64,000 nt of DNA. Source: Inia geoffrensis (taxonomy: Eukaryota; Chordata; Mammalia; Artiodactyla; Iniidae). Position numbers and translations under genes: made by a program. Positions 35,938 through 47,291 of the stretch are shown here, piece after piece (the stretch's first letter is position 1; each line of letters opens with the position of its first letter). The stretch spans positions 58,256,001 through 58,320,000 of the forward strand of contig CM070903.1 of the NCBI GenBank assembly GCA_036417435.1, in the 5' to 3' direction. The notes beneath the pieces were generated by a model. It did not search any database. It was not told the DNA's origin and saw nothing but the letters and a program-made list of their open reading frames with translations.

Positions 35938-36150
35938 CTGCACCGTCCAATAAGGAGTCACTAGCCATATGCTGATGCATAAATTTAAATTAATGAAAAA
36001 TTTTAAGTAAATATCCAGTTCTTCAGTTGTGTTAGCCACATTTCATGTGCTCATAAGCTGACACATGGGGCTAGTGTCTTCCCTATTGAACAGCAGAGGT
36101 ATAGATCATTTCCACCACCATGGAAACTTCTATTAGGTATTGTCAATGTA
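35938..36150 (-). mobile_element. hAT-Charlie-type MITE (MER5-like)
   Basis: The sequence 'caccgtccaataaggagtca', 'ctagccatatgctgatgcat', 'aaatttaaattaatgaaaaa', 'cagttcttcagttgtgttag', 'ccacatttcatgtgctcata' and 'atcatttccaccaccatgga' matches a common short hAT-derived element built around repeated 'gccacatgtggct' motifs. No transposase is encoded. The subfamily name is not certain. Confidence 0.75.
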
Positions 36151-36689
36151 AACTAAGCTTTAACACTATCATTACAGAAAACTCACTACCTCCCAAGAGT
36201 ATCTATGATGCTTTTAGAATGCAATTTTGGGGGGAATGTTTTCCATATATGTAATCAAACTTCTACCCATTTGTACTAGTTCCATTCCCTAAGACGAGCC
36301 TACAAATTACATGGTACCCTTTCAAATATTTCAAGAAATTTATCATGGGCCTCCTCTTCTTTTTGTGTCCTTTTACCTGACTATCTCCTGTATTTTAGGT
36401 ACATAATAGAATTTGATGACTTTGCCTTAAAAATTCTGAAGTGTGAGTTTTATTCTGACTCACAAATTTACAAACCTAGGGCACAAATATATAAATGCAT
36501 AAACATTTTACATAAAAAGAAACAGTTATGTATCCTCCAAATTCTCCCTTCCCATCCTGACTGCCATGCATAGAATAGGCAATCAATAAATATTGGTTGG
36601 ATTAATAAATGAATAAATTTAACCAGGACATGTTGCTCTTAAGATATCAATAGCTTGCTCTTGATGTGTAATCTTCTCCATGTAGTAAA
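36151..36689. other. Unique sequence with a possible L2 tip
   Basis: A 36555-36612 stretch (aggcaatcaataaatattgg) resembles an L2 3' end. The rest is unrecognised. Confidence 0.4.
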
Positions 36690-36990
36690 TTTAAAACTCT
36701 TCTGATTGTAAAATAATAATATTCATCATAGATAACCTTGAATATGCACAAGAAAAAGTAACCAAGATGCTACCACTTAGAGATAACTACTATTAATCTT
36801 TTTGTTGCCGTGGTTTTTTTGTGAACAAATTTGGAGTATATGTTCATATTTTAGAAACACTTTTTTCATCTAATACATCATGAGTTTTGTTCTGTGTCAC
36901 TGAGGAAATTTCTAACGGCTTCTATTTCTTTATTAGCTATATTGTATTAAATTATTTTATATTACTTCATTTTGGATTAGTAAATGTTTA

Positions 36991-37390
36991 ATTTATGGAC
37001 TGAATTGTTTCCCTTCCAAATACATGTGTTGAATCCCTAACCACCAGTATCTCAGAAGGTGACTGTATTTGGAGATAGGGTCTTTAAAAAGGTAACTAAA
37101 TGGGATCCTTAGTGTGGACCCTAATTCAATATGACTTCGTAATCTTATAAAAAGTAGAAATTAGGACACAGACAACAGAGACAGTGGGGTGACCATGTGA
37201 GGACTTAGCCAGAAGGCAGCATCTGCACATCTGCAAGTCAGTGAGAGAGAGAGGCCTCAGAAGAAACCAAACCGGCTGACACCTTGATCTTGGACTTCTA
37301 GTTTCTGGAATTGTGAGAATATACATTTCTGTTTTATAAGCCACCCAGTCTGTGATCTTTTCTTATGGTAGTCCTAGTAAACTAATAATG
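36991..37390 (+). mobile_element. MaLR (MLT1-like) solo LTR
   Basis: Sense MLT1-type LTR: 'atggactgaattgtttccct', 'gactgtatttggagataggg', 'cagaagaaaccaaaccggct', 'acaccttgatcttggacttc', 'ataagccacccagtctgtga' and an 'aactaata' end. Flanking gttta (36986-36990) and cttta (37391-37395) could be a 5-bp duplication with one change. It lies within old L1M sequence. Confidence 0.85.
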
Positions 37391-38044
37391 CTTTATTTCC
37401 AATTTTTAATTTTCGTAAATAAAGCTATTGTTTCAAAAAAAATCTTTGTGCACATCTCTGATTATTTTCTCACATAAAAGTTTTACAAAACATTGTTTTA
37501 AAATTTTTATGGAAAAGCCTTTAATATACATTTTCAAATGGTCTCATTAAAAGTTATACTTTGAACCATGCAACATTTTTACCAACTCAATAAACAAAGA
37601 AAAAAACACATCACTCTGTTTAATTTTGCATTTTTTTAAATTCAAGTGAAGTAGAACTTTTTTTCAAATGGTTATTGGCCATTGTTTTGGTGGTATTGTG
37701 ATGTGCAAACTTTATAGTCTTAATGCACATGTAAGTACACAGTGATTAGTTTTGCATGTATTTGAACATATATATTTATATATGATATGTGTTCTCTGCC
37801 CTTGCTTTTATCAGTCAACATTACTTCGATATTTATTTGCATGGTACAGTTAGTTACATGGTATAGCATTATTCTGTATGACTACATCTCAATTATTTAC
37901 CTATTCTCTTATCAATGGATTTTTAGATTATTTGTTTTTTTATTACCAACATAATTTCTATGAGCATATTTGTATCTTTGCACCTTGGACAAAATTTTGC
38001 TATGCTATGTGTCAATAAATGAAGTTACTGGCTTTACTAGTTGG

Positions 38045-38310
38045 AAGGAACAGTGTAATATAATGGTTAAGAGGATGAACTCTGAAGCCAGACTGCCTAG
38101 ATTCAATGCTGTTTGTACTAGTAATGGGCTTTTGATGTTGGCCAAGTTACCCAAACTCTCTATGTCAATTCCCTCATATATAAAGTGATAAAAATTACAC
38201 TATGTACCTCACAGCTATAAGGATAAAATGAAATAGTATTTGTAAATTTAGGAAAATAACGAACACAGTAAACACTCCACAACGTTCACTGTACTTCCAA
38301 CAATATAAGA
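38045..38310 (+). mobile_element. MIR SINE
   Basis: MIR body: 'agtgtaatataatggttaag', 'aggatgaactctgaagccag', 'actgcctagattcaatgctg', 'ttggccaagttacccaaact', 'ctc...cctcatatataaagtg' and 'tacctcacagctataaggat'. It appears to interrupt antisense L1M sequence. Confidence 0.85.
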
Positions 38311-38600
38311 TAATAATAAATTATTTTCCAAAGTGGTCTTATGAATTGATACTTCCACTAGTGACACATATGAGTTCATGCACTTGATGTTGTGGGACTT
38401 TAGTCCAAGATAAATGGAAATAGCTATAATTTTCACTGTCACTGTTATACATTTTTCAAGTGTATTCATTTATCTCAGTTTAGTCATTCTCCTTTCAAAA
38501 AACTTTTAGATTGTTCTCAATCCAATCTTGCTATTACAAACATCACTGCTATGAATATTTTTGTATGTGACTCTTCATGTCTGTTGGCAAACGTTTCCCC

Positions 38601-40056
38601 CGGTTCATGCGAAATGTAGGTTATCTCAAAGATAAGAATGTACACAATATTTGAGAGTGAATCAATTACAGAGCCCTAGATGATGTATCTATGTCTAAGG
38701 TTTAGATTCTAATGTCCAATTCTCAAAGATTTCTAGAATTTTTTTCTCCCAAGCAGTCCTAATATGTAGTCTATTCCCAAGATATAAAAGCTGATTAGTT
38801 TTCTCTACTTGGAAGGGATTCAGTTGTGGCTGTATTTCTGGAAAGGAATGGAGAGTTTAAGAGAACTTCAGAAATGGAGTAATAAGTGCCATAGCATACC
38901 CAGAGAATATATATCATATATAAATAAATATACTTAATACCCTCAGGATTTCAGAGCTGTATCTGTCCTCCACCAGCCATAGTTTCTCACCATTGGACAG
39001 CAGCAGGAATCATCATGGAATAAAGGAAATATTCCAAGGTTATTCCAAAATGTGCAGGTGAGGCACATGCAGCCTCTGAGACTAAGAAAAAAAAGTGTCT
39101 TCTGCCTTCCCTTTTTGCTGAGATGACACCAATCATCCTCAATTTCTTGCCCTCTTATTTAGTCACTTCTTTAGTATTCATCTCTAATAATGTGTAACCA
39201 CAGCCTGTCATTACAATCAAAGGATAAAATCAAACATAAAATGTGAATAAAGGCTATATTAAAAAATTATCTGTTTGATCGTCACAGAACCACTGGCAGC
39301 TGCCTTAATTCACAGTTGGCTCCATCATCTTATTTGCCCTTCCTCAGGCTGGGGCTCTCATCCTTCCTTCTGCAATGGCCAGAGTCATTGGTTTCATCCA
39401 CCTTGTCAGCTGAAAGGTGGGAAAAAACATTAATGGGTACAAATGACCTTTTAAGTAATCACTAACCCCAGTAAAACAAGATGGTAGGAGGCTCCACTGG
39501 ATTAGATTATAGTATGTCTTTCAAATTAATTCAAATCTAGAGTCCTAGGTCTTGAAATAAAGACAGAATGAAAGTGTCAAACATTGTGTTTTTACAAATA
39601 TGATGAAAATGACACACAAAGTTAGCACTGGTTTACAAACTACTTGAGCTCAGGGCTTCAAATTCCTCGTAGTTATAGTGCTAAAAGTTGTTTTAAAGAG
39701 GAAGCACAATGGTTCATGTTAACATGGCTGAAACAAGATGGAAAAGTGAAATGAGCACTGGAAATGAAGTCAAGGGGCATCACTGGTCTTTTACAGGCTG
39801 TGTTACTTTGTGCAAGCCACTAAATTCTCTGACTTTATATTCTTACTTTGGTAAGAATAAACATGGAATTCAATCATAATTTTCACTCAATAACCTGAAT
39901 AGTTGTCTTCTTGATCCACGTGGGAAGGCAAATGGGCAGAAGTCTGGGATGTTCCTCTCCATGTTAACCAGAGTTACTTTGATCTGTTTCATACACTGGA
40001 TTAGACGATCTCTGAGGTGCTTTGCATGGTCTCTGAATCACCTTAGAAAACTACAA
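38601..40056. other. Mostly unique sequence
   Basis: A weak MIR-like pattern (gtgcaagccactaaattctc) lies at about 39700-39860. No gene recognised. Confidence 0.4.
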
Positions 40057-40229
40057 CTGTTGTTCTCAACCCTGGCTTCAATTAGAATCTTCTTGGGAAC
40101 TATAACAATCCCAGTACCTGGAACACATCCTCAGAGACTGACTTAACTGGCCATGGTAGGGCCATGCCAGCAATAGTATTTAAAAGCTCTCCAGGAGATT
40201 CTCTGCAACTGGGGTCAAGAAACCCTCTG
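40057..40229. mobile_element. hAT-Charlie-type MITE (MER1-group)
   Basis: The termini 'ctgttgttctcaaccctggc' and 'ctggggtcaagaaaccctc' are imperfect inverted repeats. The centre has 'cctcagagactgacttaact' and 'agtatttaaaagctctccag', as in a common short hAT-derived element. No open transposase. Confidence 0.75.
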
Positions 40230-41514
40230 CTCTCAGGGTTTATGAATACATGACTGGATTGGGACTCCTGCTTTGTCCATTTACATTAGTCCACATGCCA
40301 AACACCCAAAATCTTTCAGTCGGCAAGAAATTAGGCAGCAGACTTGAAAGAAATTGAATAAATATTTCCTCTTTTTATTAATCTCTCTGGCTAGACTTTT
40401 CATGGAGATGGATTGTTATGAGTCTGAGCAGCAACTGGGGTGTTCCTAGGCCACTGAGATGATGAGCAGGGGAGAGTCTGGGAAAAGCTAGACTAGGATG
40501 AATAGATTCAGTGAACCTCAGTGCATTTATAGGAAACTTGGTAAGCCTTTCAGAAAATGAGCAGACTTCCTAAATCAATATCCTAGGGCAGGGTTTCAGC
40601 AACAACCATGCCAATCTTTCCTACTGTGTATGGGTGAAGCAGCAAGAATCCATGTATTAGTGGCAGTTCCATTCTCATTCAATATACACCTAATCTGTCC
40701 CTGGTTCAACAGTTGTGGCTACTCAGCTGACTCCTGTTGACTCTTTTCAGCTCTAAACTTTGTGGCCTAGAAAATCTGTCCTTCCTACATACATAGCAAC
40801 TCTGTACCCAATTCATTAGTTCTACTAACATTTTTCCTAAGACATGGGATCATTCTACATTTCATGTTTTACAGAGATGCTTTTGTAAAATTTGTATGAG
40901 AGCTGTATTAATTCCATTTCTATTGCCAAAAATGCAAAAATTTATTAATCTATTTTAAACACAAGTGAGGAAATCTATTAAACTTTCTTTGTAATATGAA
41001 TGTACCTATTATGAACATAAGCTTGATTAAATGAAAAGTTGACTTTTATTACAATACGGTAGCATACTGATAAGTGATAAATGGGGATAATAATTTATTA
41101 TTAATATGTATGACAATGCAGTAATTATTCATAACCTTAGGTATACAGTCTGAAAAATAGCTTAATAAAAGTAGACAGATGATAGCTAGAGACAGATACT
41201 CATAAATCAGGGAGAGTATGAAAATGGCCTATGAAACCATTAAAAATGCATAGTCTAGGAATGGCAAAGAACAGAGTTATACCAGACACCAGTGCATCCA
41301 TCCTTATTTTAAATCAGAAGCTACCTTAGGCAAGGGGATGATTGGTTCTGGTTCAAGGCTGCTAAGTACAATGTCAAGTTTTAAATGCTTAACATGCAAA
41401 TGCTCAGATTTTAGGGTAAATGGTTGAGAGTAGAGGAAGAGATGGTCTCTCCTCTTTATTTGAGAATATAAGTGATAAAAAAGAAACCATTAAGATGTAA
41501 TAACTAAATACAAT
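40230..41514. other. Unique sequence
   Basis: About 1.3 kb without a recognised repeat or gene. AT-rich, especially 40900-41130. Confidence 0.5.
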
Positions 41515-41745
41515 AATAATAGGGGCTATCATTTAAAATCACTATGTGCCAGGCACTAATAGATATAATAGATGTTTTATATATTTGATCTCATTGATCA
41601 TGCAAGATGTATATTATTACCTTGTGTTACAGGTGAAGAAACTGCCTCTTAAATATTAAATAACTAGCCCAATCCATATAACTCCTAAATAACAGAGGTA
41701 AATTCAAACCCAGGTCTCTCTGTTTTAGTTCTCTGTGAGTGTCAG
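41515..41745 (-). mobile_element. MIR SINE (inverted)
   Basis: Antisense MIR: 'aataataggggctatcattt', 'actatgtgccaggcactaat', 'gttacaggtgaagaaactgc', 'taactagcccaatccatata' and 'ttcaaacccaggtctctctg'. Confidence 0.85.
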
Positions 41746-42214
41746 TGGATATAATTATTAGGATGCATAGCAATTGACATATGAAGCCAGGAACTATTTT
41801 GACTAAAGAATTGGTAAAACATCTTGGGGGAAAAAAGCCACTTATTAGCTATTTTCTGTGTCAGTCTCTATTTCCTCATTTCCAAAATGAATAATCGCAC
41901 CTTCCTGGAAGCAAGTTCATGCTCATTTAATGAGATTCCCATAGCCTCCATTCCATGAATAGCACCTTTATTCACCCAGCTAGATACCTGAAAGTCAACC
42001 TGACCTCACACCCATGTCTAATTTGGCCAAGTCTAATTGTTTCCAATTCTAAATAGCTCTCATATCCCTCTCTTAATTTCTATCTCACTTACATACATTA
42101 GTTCAAAGACATATCAGTTCTCACCTGGATTATTCTCACTATTCTTTAATCCATTATTTTCATTGCTATGAGAAAGATCTGTCTAAAAGGCTAATTTGAT
42201 CACTTTTCCATGAT

Positions 42215-42715
42215 TCTGCAATCAGGGCATATACTATAATTCAACAACTTCATCCCTATGGATATACCCAACAGAAATGCATACATGTTCACCAAATGGC
42301 ATATAGTAGAATGTTCATAACAATTCTATACAAAATAGTAAAAATTAGAGACCACCTAATTGCCTGCCTTTGGAATGGATAAAAACATTGTGGCATATTT
42401 ACACAATGAAATATCATATAGCAGTGAGGATAAAAAAAAAAACTGAACTACATACAAGTAAAATGTTTGTATGTACAAACATTTTAAAAAATCAAAAACA
42501 TGCAAAACTAAGCTATGCTTTTAGAAGTAGGACCAAGTTTACTCATGGAGTTGGAGATAGCATCTGGAAGAGCGTGCTGGTAATGTCCCATTTTTCTGTC
42601 TAGGTCTTGGTTACATATGTGTGTTCATATGAATATTTATAAAGAGTATTAACACGTTCACCTTTCTTTTATGTGTGTTATATGTCAATAAAAAGTAAAA
42701 CAAAAAAGAAAAGAA
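42215..42715 (+). mobile_element. Old L1M 3' fragment nested in L2
   Basis: The block 'ctatggatatacccaacaga', 'catgttcaccaaatggcata', 'attgtggcatatttacacaa', 'tgaaatatcatatagcagtg' and a 3' end with 'ttttatgtgtgttatatgtc' plus A-rich tail follows old L1M ORF2 tail and 3' UTR. It contains a 28-bp near-palindrome at 42459-42486. Confidence 0.7.
42459..42486. repeat. Perfect inverted repeat, 13-bp arms with a 2-base loop
   Basis: taaaatgtttgta (42459-42471) and tacaaacatttta (42474-42486) are exact reverse complements. The arms surround TG. It sits in decayed L1M sequence. Confidence 0.92.
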
Positions 42716-42775
42716 CAAAAAACCTTCAGTCATTCTCCAGTGCCTTTCAACTCTTGCTTCTCTCCTACATATATC

Positions 42776-43061
42776 TGTATTAGTCAGAATTCTCCAGAGA
42801 AACAGAACCATTCAAGTCCAAAGGTGGGTTAAGGAAGAATTCCCTCTTCTTCAAGGGAGGTCAGTCTTTTTCTATTAAGGCCTTCAGTTGATTGGATGAG
42901 GCTCACACACATAATTAAAGGGAATCTGTTTTACTCAGTCTGCTGATTTAAATGTTAATCTCATTTTAAAAATACCTTCACAGACACATCTAGAATAACA
43001 CCTGATCAAGAATCTGGTTACTGTGGCCTAGTCAAATTGACACATAAAATTAACCATCACA
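42776..43061 (-). mobile_element. ERVL-type solo LTR (MLT2-like), shorter form
   Basis: Plus strand starts 'tgtattagtcagaattctcc' and 'agagaaacagaacc', then 'cttcagttgattggatgagg', 'cttcacagacacatctagaa', and ends 'aaaattaaccatcaca'. That is the reverse of the standard MLT2 LTR, with the middle shortened. No convincing target duplication (atatc before, gtact after). Confidence 0.85.
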
Positions 43062-43400
43062 GTACTCTCCTCTAAGCCATATTGAATTACTTAGCGTTCC
43101 TCAAATGTACCCATGTCTGTAATATCTTTTTATTAGCACATCTTTATCCACCTTCCTCCTCAAACCTTTGCTTTATCACTTTCCCAGTCTCTTTTTCTGC
43201 GTCATTTACTCCCATTCATTCTTCAAGCCACAGTTCAGGCATTACTTCCTTTGAAAATCCTTCCTGAACCTCCACCTTTTTAGTCTTACCTCTGTCATAA
43301 AACTTACCACCGCACCCCAGTATCATATTGATTGGTCTAGTTCTCTCCCTATCTCTCTAAAGCACTGAGTTTCACTGAGACCAAGTCAGCACATATTTAA

Positions 43401-44555
43401 AATCAGAGGCATCTGGGGTGGTTACCTTGGGGTCCATTGTGCTATGCAGACACTGAAGATGACGAGATCTGGTTAAATGAAGGAATGAGTGAGGGAATGT
43501 ACAAATAGAATTCACACCTTCTAATACAGATTTCCTAGACACTATTGTTGCTATACCGAGCTGTGGCCCCACTGCCTCCCCTTCCTCGCTCTAGCCATTT
43601 TTGTCTCGCTGCAAATGTCTGAGGTCATCTTCATACAATACCAAAACCATCACTTGGTTCAGTTGTCAGTAAAATCAAACAAAAATAGTCTGATCACTTG
43701 CTTTTAAGATGACCATATTGATTGTTACTAAGTTAACAGCCTAGGGTACTCAAAATAATTGATTACACCACTGAAGCCTCAATGTAAACTTCTAATTTCT
43801 CTAACACATACCATCCAGTTAAATTGGGAAGTAATTGGTATAAGTTCACATTAATGGAGTTTTTTATATACAAGATGGGATTATGTCACAGGTAAAGAAT
43901 AGGTAGATCAATCACCTTCTCAGGGATTCTTTTTTTCAGAAGCAGTGGTAACTATTGGTTTGTACTCTGTTCCTCACTATTTCTGAGCAATATTAAACTG
44001 GTTTAGGTCTTCCTGTCCCTCTCCCAGCACCTCATTAGTAAATCTTTTCTTGTATTTAATACAAAACGTAGCCCATAGGCATTAATGAGGACTTGTTCAA
44101 AAAGTCACAAGGTCATATTTAATAAGAAAATTCTTTTATAGATCATTGCTTCATGCCAAGTTATGCTCTGTTCTGAAAATGCCCAAACTGAAGAAAACAG
44201 TCATTTGCTTGCTGAATAAAGTTAATATTTCACTGCTTAAAAATGTAGCTTGTTAATTTTTGAATCCATTTCCTTTTATAAATTAATTTAAACTTTCCCA
44301 AAGTCCAAGGAAGTGTTTACCCAAAAAGGGAAATCCATACTCAAACATCTTTAATGAATGTTGCGTGCTACGATGTATCAACCTGACTAGATTCACAACA
44401 AATATGTCTTCTTAAAACCTTTGAAAAGTCTTGCTGTAAGATAATCTGATCAACCCAGCATTTTCTAAACCTATGTGACCACAGAATTTCCCAATTTTTA
44501 AACCAAATAAACCATTGCATTCATTTATTCTCTTTTAAAATTCTATCACTATTAT
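43401..44555. other. Unique sequence
   Basis: No recognised repeat or gene over about 1.15 kb. Confidence 0.5.
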
Positions 44556-44559
44556 CACT

Positions 44560-44945
44560 AATTTTCAGTAATTTTATTAATTGTTATTATTGGCTTACTC
44601 CATGCAGGGCACTATCTAGGCATGGAAAATGTGGAGTGGGATAAGACATGACTCCTGAACAGAAGGTGCAATAAATTCTAGAAGAAAGAGAGAAGATACT
44701 TAATATTACTAATAAACTGTAAGTTCAAACAGACTTGAGTTTAAACTTCAGCTCAGCCACCTAAGAATTTTGCAACCTTGGACATAATATTTAAACTATT
44801 TTTATATCAATGTCTTCATTTGTAAAATGAAGATAAATAATAGTGTGTACTTCAAGTCATTATTTTAGGAATTAGATATTGTGTATAAAATATTTAATAC
44901 AGTATATGAATCATAGTAAGTGCCCAATAAATGGCACCAATAATA
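44560..44945. mobile_element. L2-like scrap (inverted) followed by a plus-strand MIR
   Basis: 44575-44700 resembles inverted L2 3' sequence (ccatgcagggcactatctag). From 44722 a MIR is visible in sense: 'aacagacttgagtttaaact', 'tcagctcagccacctaagaa', 'atgtcttcatttgtaaaatg', 'aagtgcccaataaatggcac'. The MIR is the firmer call. Confidence 0.65.
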
Positions 44946-45589
44946 ATAGTAAAAAATGAGGCAGAGGACAGGAGGAGAAGGAGGACAATTTGATGGAGGC
45001 AAAAAGATAACATAAGAGATTTTGTTAAAGGTCAAATTAATTATGCAATTATTCTGATCAACAGTGGAAAAGATCAACTAAGGTGGATGAAATAAATCAA
45101 TCAAAAAGAACCAACTTACAAGTTATGTAGAGATTTGTGGTTTGTATTCATACTTTGCCATATATATCTTTTCTTATTTAAATGCAATATTAATGCTAAT
45201 AATTTTCATTTTCTTTTTTATACTTATCATTATATAATTTATTATATTGTGTGAGCCTTGAAACAGGCAGATGCTGTGATTTTATTTCTATATTAGAGAT
45301 GAAACTCCACAGAAGAAAACTGCCAGTTAGAAACAAAGACTCCAGATAAATAGAATCTTCTAGTTCCTGACAAGTTATCATCCATTAGACTTCATTAATT
45401 CCAGGATCTGGTCCTAGCCCCAGAATACAAATATGTTACTTTTCTCCTAATTCTCCTATCTATGAACAAAATGGCATGGCTTTCAAATCACATGCTGACA
45501 AAATTTGCTTTAAAGCATCACAACTAATTAGCTTTGTAAATAGTAAGAATATTTACAGGGGTATGCAAATGTCTTCTATAATGAGCTAG
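44946..45589. other. Unique sequence
   Basis: No gene or repeat recognised. Confidence 0.5.
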
Positions 45590-45674
45590 ACAGTAAACAT
45601 TTTAAGCTTTGCAGGCCATATGGTCTCTGGCACAAATACCCAACTCTGCCATTTTAGCACAAGAGCAGACATAG

Positions 45675-45676
<2 letters not shown>
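45590..45676. mobile_element. Truncated hAT-type DNA transposon fossil
   Basis: The run 'cagtaaacattttaagcttt', 'gcaggccatatggtctctgg', 'caactctgccattttagcac' and 'aagagcagacatagata' matches about half of a common MER-type MITE. The other half is absent beyond the AC microsatellite that directly follows. The family name is uncertain. Confidence 0.7.
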
Positions 45677-45712
<36 letters not shown>

Positions 45713-45718
45713 CACACA
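45677..45718. repeat. (AC)n microsatellite
   Basis: About 17 uninterrupted AC units followed by aacacaca. It may be polymorphic. The valine/cysteine run in the antisense frame at 45654-45893 is just this repeat translated. Confidence 0.97.
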
Positions 45719-45929
45719 GGAGCACACCACAAGCCATTATTATTAATATCATTTTAAGCTTTAAAAACTGGTTTAACTGTACATTCCCTTTAATTCTTTT
45801 GAGGAATATGTTATTGGTATATTGTTGCTCTTTTGAAGTTAATGAGTATTCACTACCTCTATGAATTATTTTCCTTGTTTTAGTTTCAGTCATTCTATTT
45901 TAATACATATGGGTGTGCTTTTATTATAT

Positions 45930-46190
45930 TCCATTCTTTCTTCCAAAATTGCTTCTTTCCAATCTCTCTCTCTATTCTGCCCCTAGGATTCTACTCACAT
46001 ATATGTTGGATCCTTTCACACATTCTAAAGTTGCTGCTTACATTTTCTTCTGTATTTTCCACCTTTTAATTCCTCTTTGATTTTAATACTTTCTCTGGTC
46101 CTGTACTCTCTTCTTTTATATCAAGTATGCAGTTAAATCACTTTTTCACATCAGTGCCTAATAAGTCTCAGAGGTATGTTAACCAAACAA
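45930..46190 (-). mobile_element. Old L1M 5'-region fragment (antisense)
   Basis: 'ttcttccaaaattgcttctt', 'tctattctgcccctaggatt', 'ctcacatatatgttggatcc' and 'aataagtctcagagg' follow the antisense of the same L1M 5' region seen at 15540-16135. Decayed, with uncertain ends. Confidence 0.45.
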
Positions 46191-46695
46191 AAAGTAAGCT
46201 AAATTAATCATGTACTAGCTTGTTGGCATTAGTTGTTGAAGCTACTTTGGGAGAACTGAATAGTCAAAGCTTGCAGTTTTCTCATACATAAGACAAATAC
46301 ACTTTACCAGGAAGACAAAAACTCTCAGGAAGGAAGTCACACAGATTTTCAACATGTAGAAGTGAGTGCACTGAGATAACTGCTGTAGCACTAAACATGT
46401 ATGCTATGAATTCTCTCTGGGATCTTGGATCCTCAAGTTCTTTCTTCCTTGGAACCTGACTTCCTTCATGGATCTTCAAGAACTTAGTGTTTTCCTGTGT
46501 CTTACAATATTTATTTCAGCTTTAATAATTTTTCTTGGTGGCAAAGATAATTTGCAGCCAAAATGACCAGAAGCAGAAGTCAACTAACTCCTCTGTTTTT
46601 TTTAATTTAAAATATGAACAGTGAGATATAAGCTTCAGAACACTAGAGATGAGTCCATGATGACTTCTAGTAACTAGTCCTACAAAACACTAGGT
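46191..46695. other. Unique sequence
   Basis: No gene or repeat recognised. Confidence 0.45.
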
Positions 46696-47291
46696 TTGAA
46701 ACTCAACAAAAATGAACACTTGGGGGAAATTCTCAAATATTTGGAAACCAAAGAGCACATTACTACATAAGCCATGAGTTAAGGAAGAAATCAAAAGAGA
46801 CACTAGAAAGTGTTTAGGGTTAAATGAGAATGAAAATAAATTAAAATTTGTGGAATGTAGTTAAAGCATTGTTTAGAGGGATAATATAGTACTAAATGAC
46901 TATATTAGAAAGGGAGAAAGATCTCAAGCCAGTTCGTAGCTTCTACTTTAAAAATTAGAAAAGAAAATTAAAAATTTTTAAAAAGCAGAAGAAACACCAG
47001 AAAATAAATCAATAAAATAGAAAGCAGAAAAACAATAAAGAATACCAATAAAATGAAAAAACTAGTTCTTTAAGAAGATCAATGAAATTGATAAATCCTC
47101 AGTCAGACTAATTGAAAAGAAAAACAGATATATAGGACCAATATCAGGAATGAGAGAAGTGACATCGCTAGATTCTATATATATTAAAAACAAAGTCAGA
47201 AAATAACATAAACAAGTTTATGCTCATAAATTTCACAACTTATAAATAGAAAAATTCTTTGAAATACACAAATCCAAAAATAAACCAAATA

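Larger units (their letters stand above)
36690..38600 (-). mobile_element. Old L1M 3'-region fragments, interrupted by an MLT1 LTR and a MIR
   Basis: Antisense L1M phrases occur in several blocks: 'ttagagataactactattaa' (about 36778), 'ctttgtgcacatctctgatt' (about 37444), 'attatttacctattctctta' (37891), 'ttatttgtttttttattacc' (37929), 'ctatgagcatatttgtatct' and, past the MIR, 'ccaaagtggtcttatgaatt' (38329), 'attgatacttccactagtga' and 'ctattacaaacatcactgct' (38531). They may be one element broken by later insertions, or two or three separate pieces. Confidence 0.5.
41915..43400 (+). mobile_element. L2 LINE split by an L1M and an MLT2 LTR
   Basis: Three L2 pieces in the same orientation and in order. 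41915-42210 has 'cacctggattattctcacta' and 'ctaatttgatcacttttcca'. 42716-42775 has 'aaccttcagtcattctccag' and 'tgcctttcaa'. 43062-43400 has 'aagccacagttcaggcatta' and 'cttcctttgaaaatccttcc'. The gaps are filled by an L1M fragment and an LTR, which therefore came later. Confidence 0.75.

Noticed and set aside
45654..45893. 79-codon frame with a long Val-Cys run
   Set aside because: A translation of the AC microsatellite.
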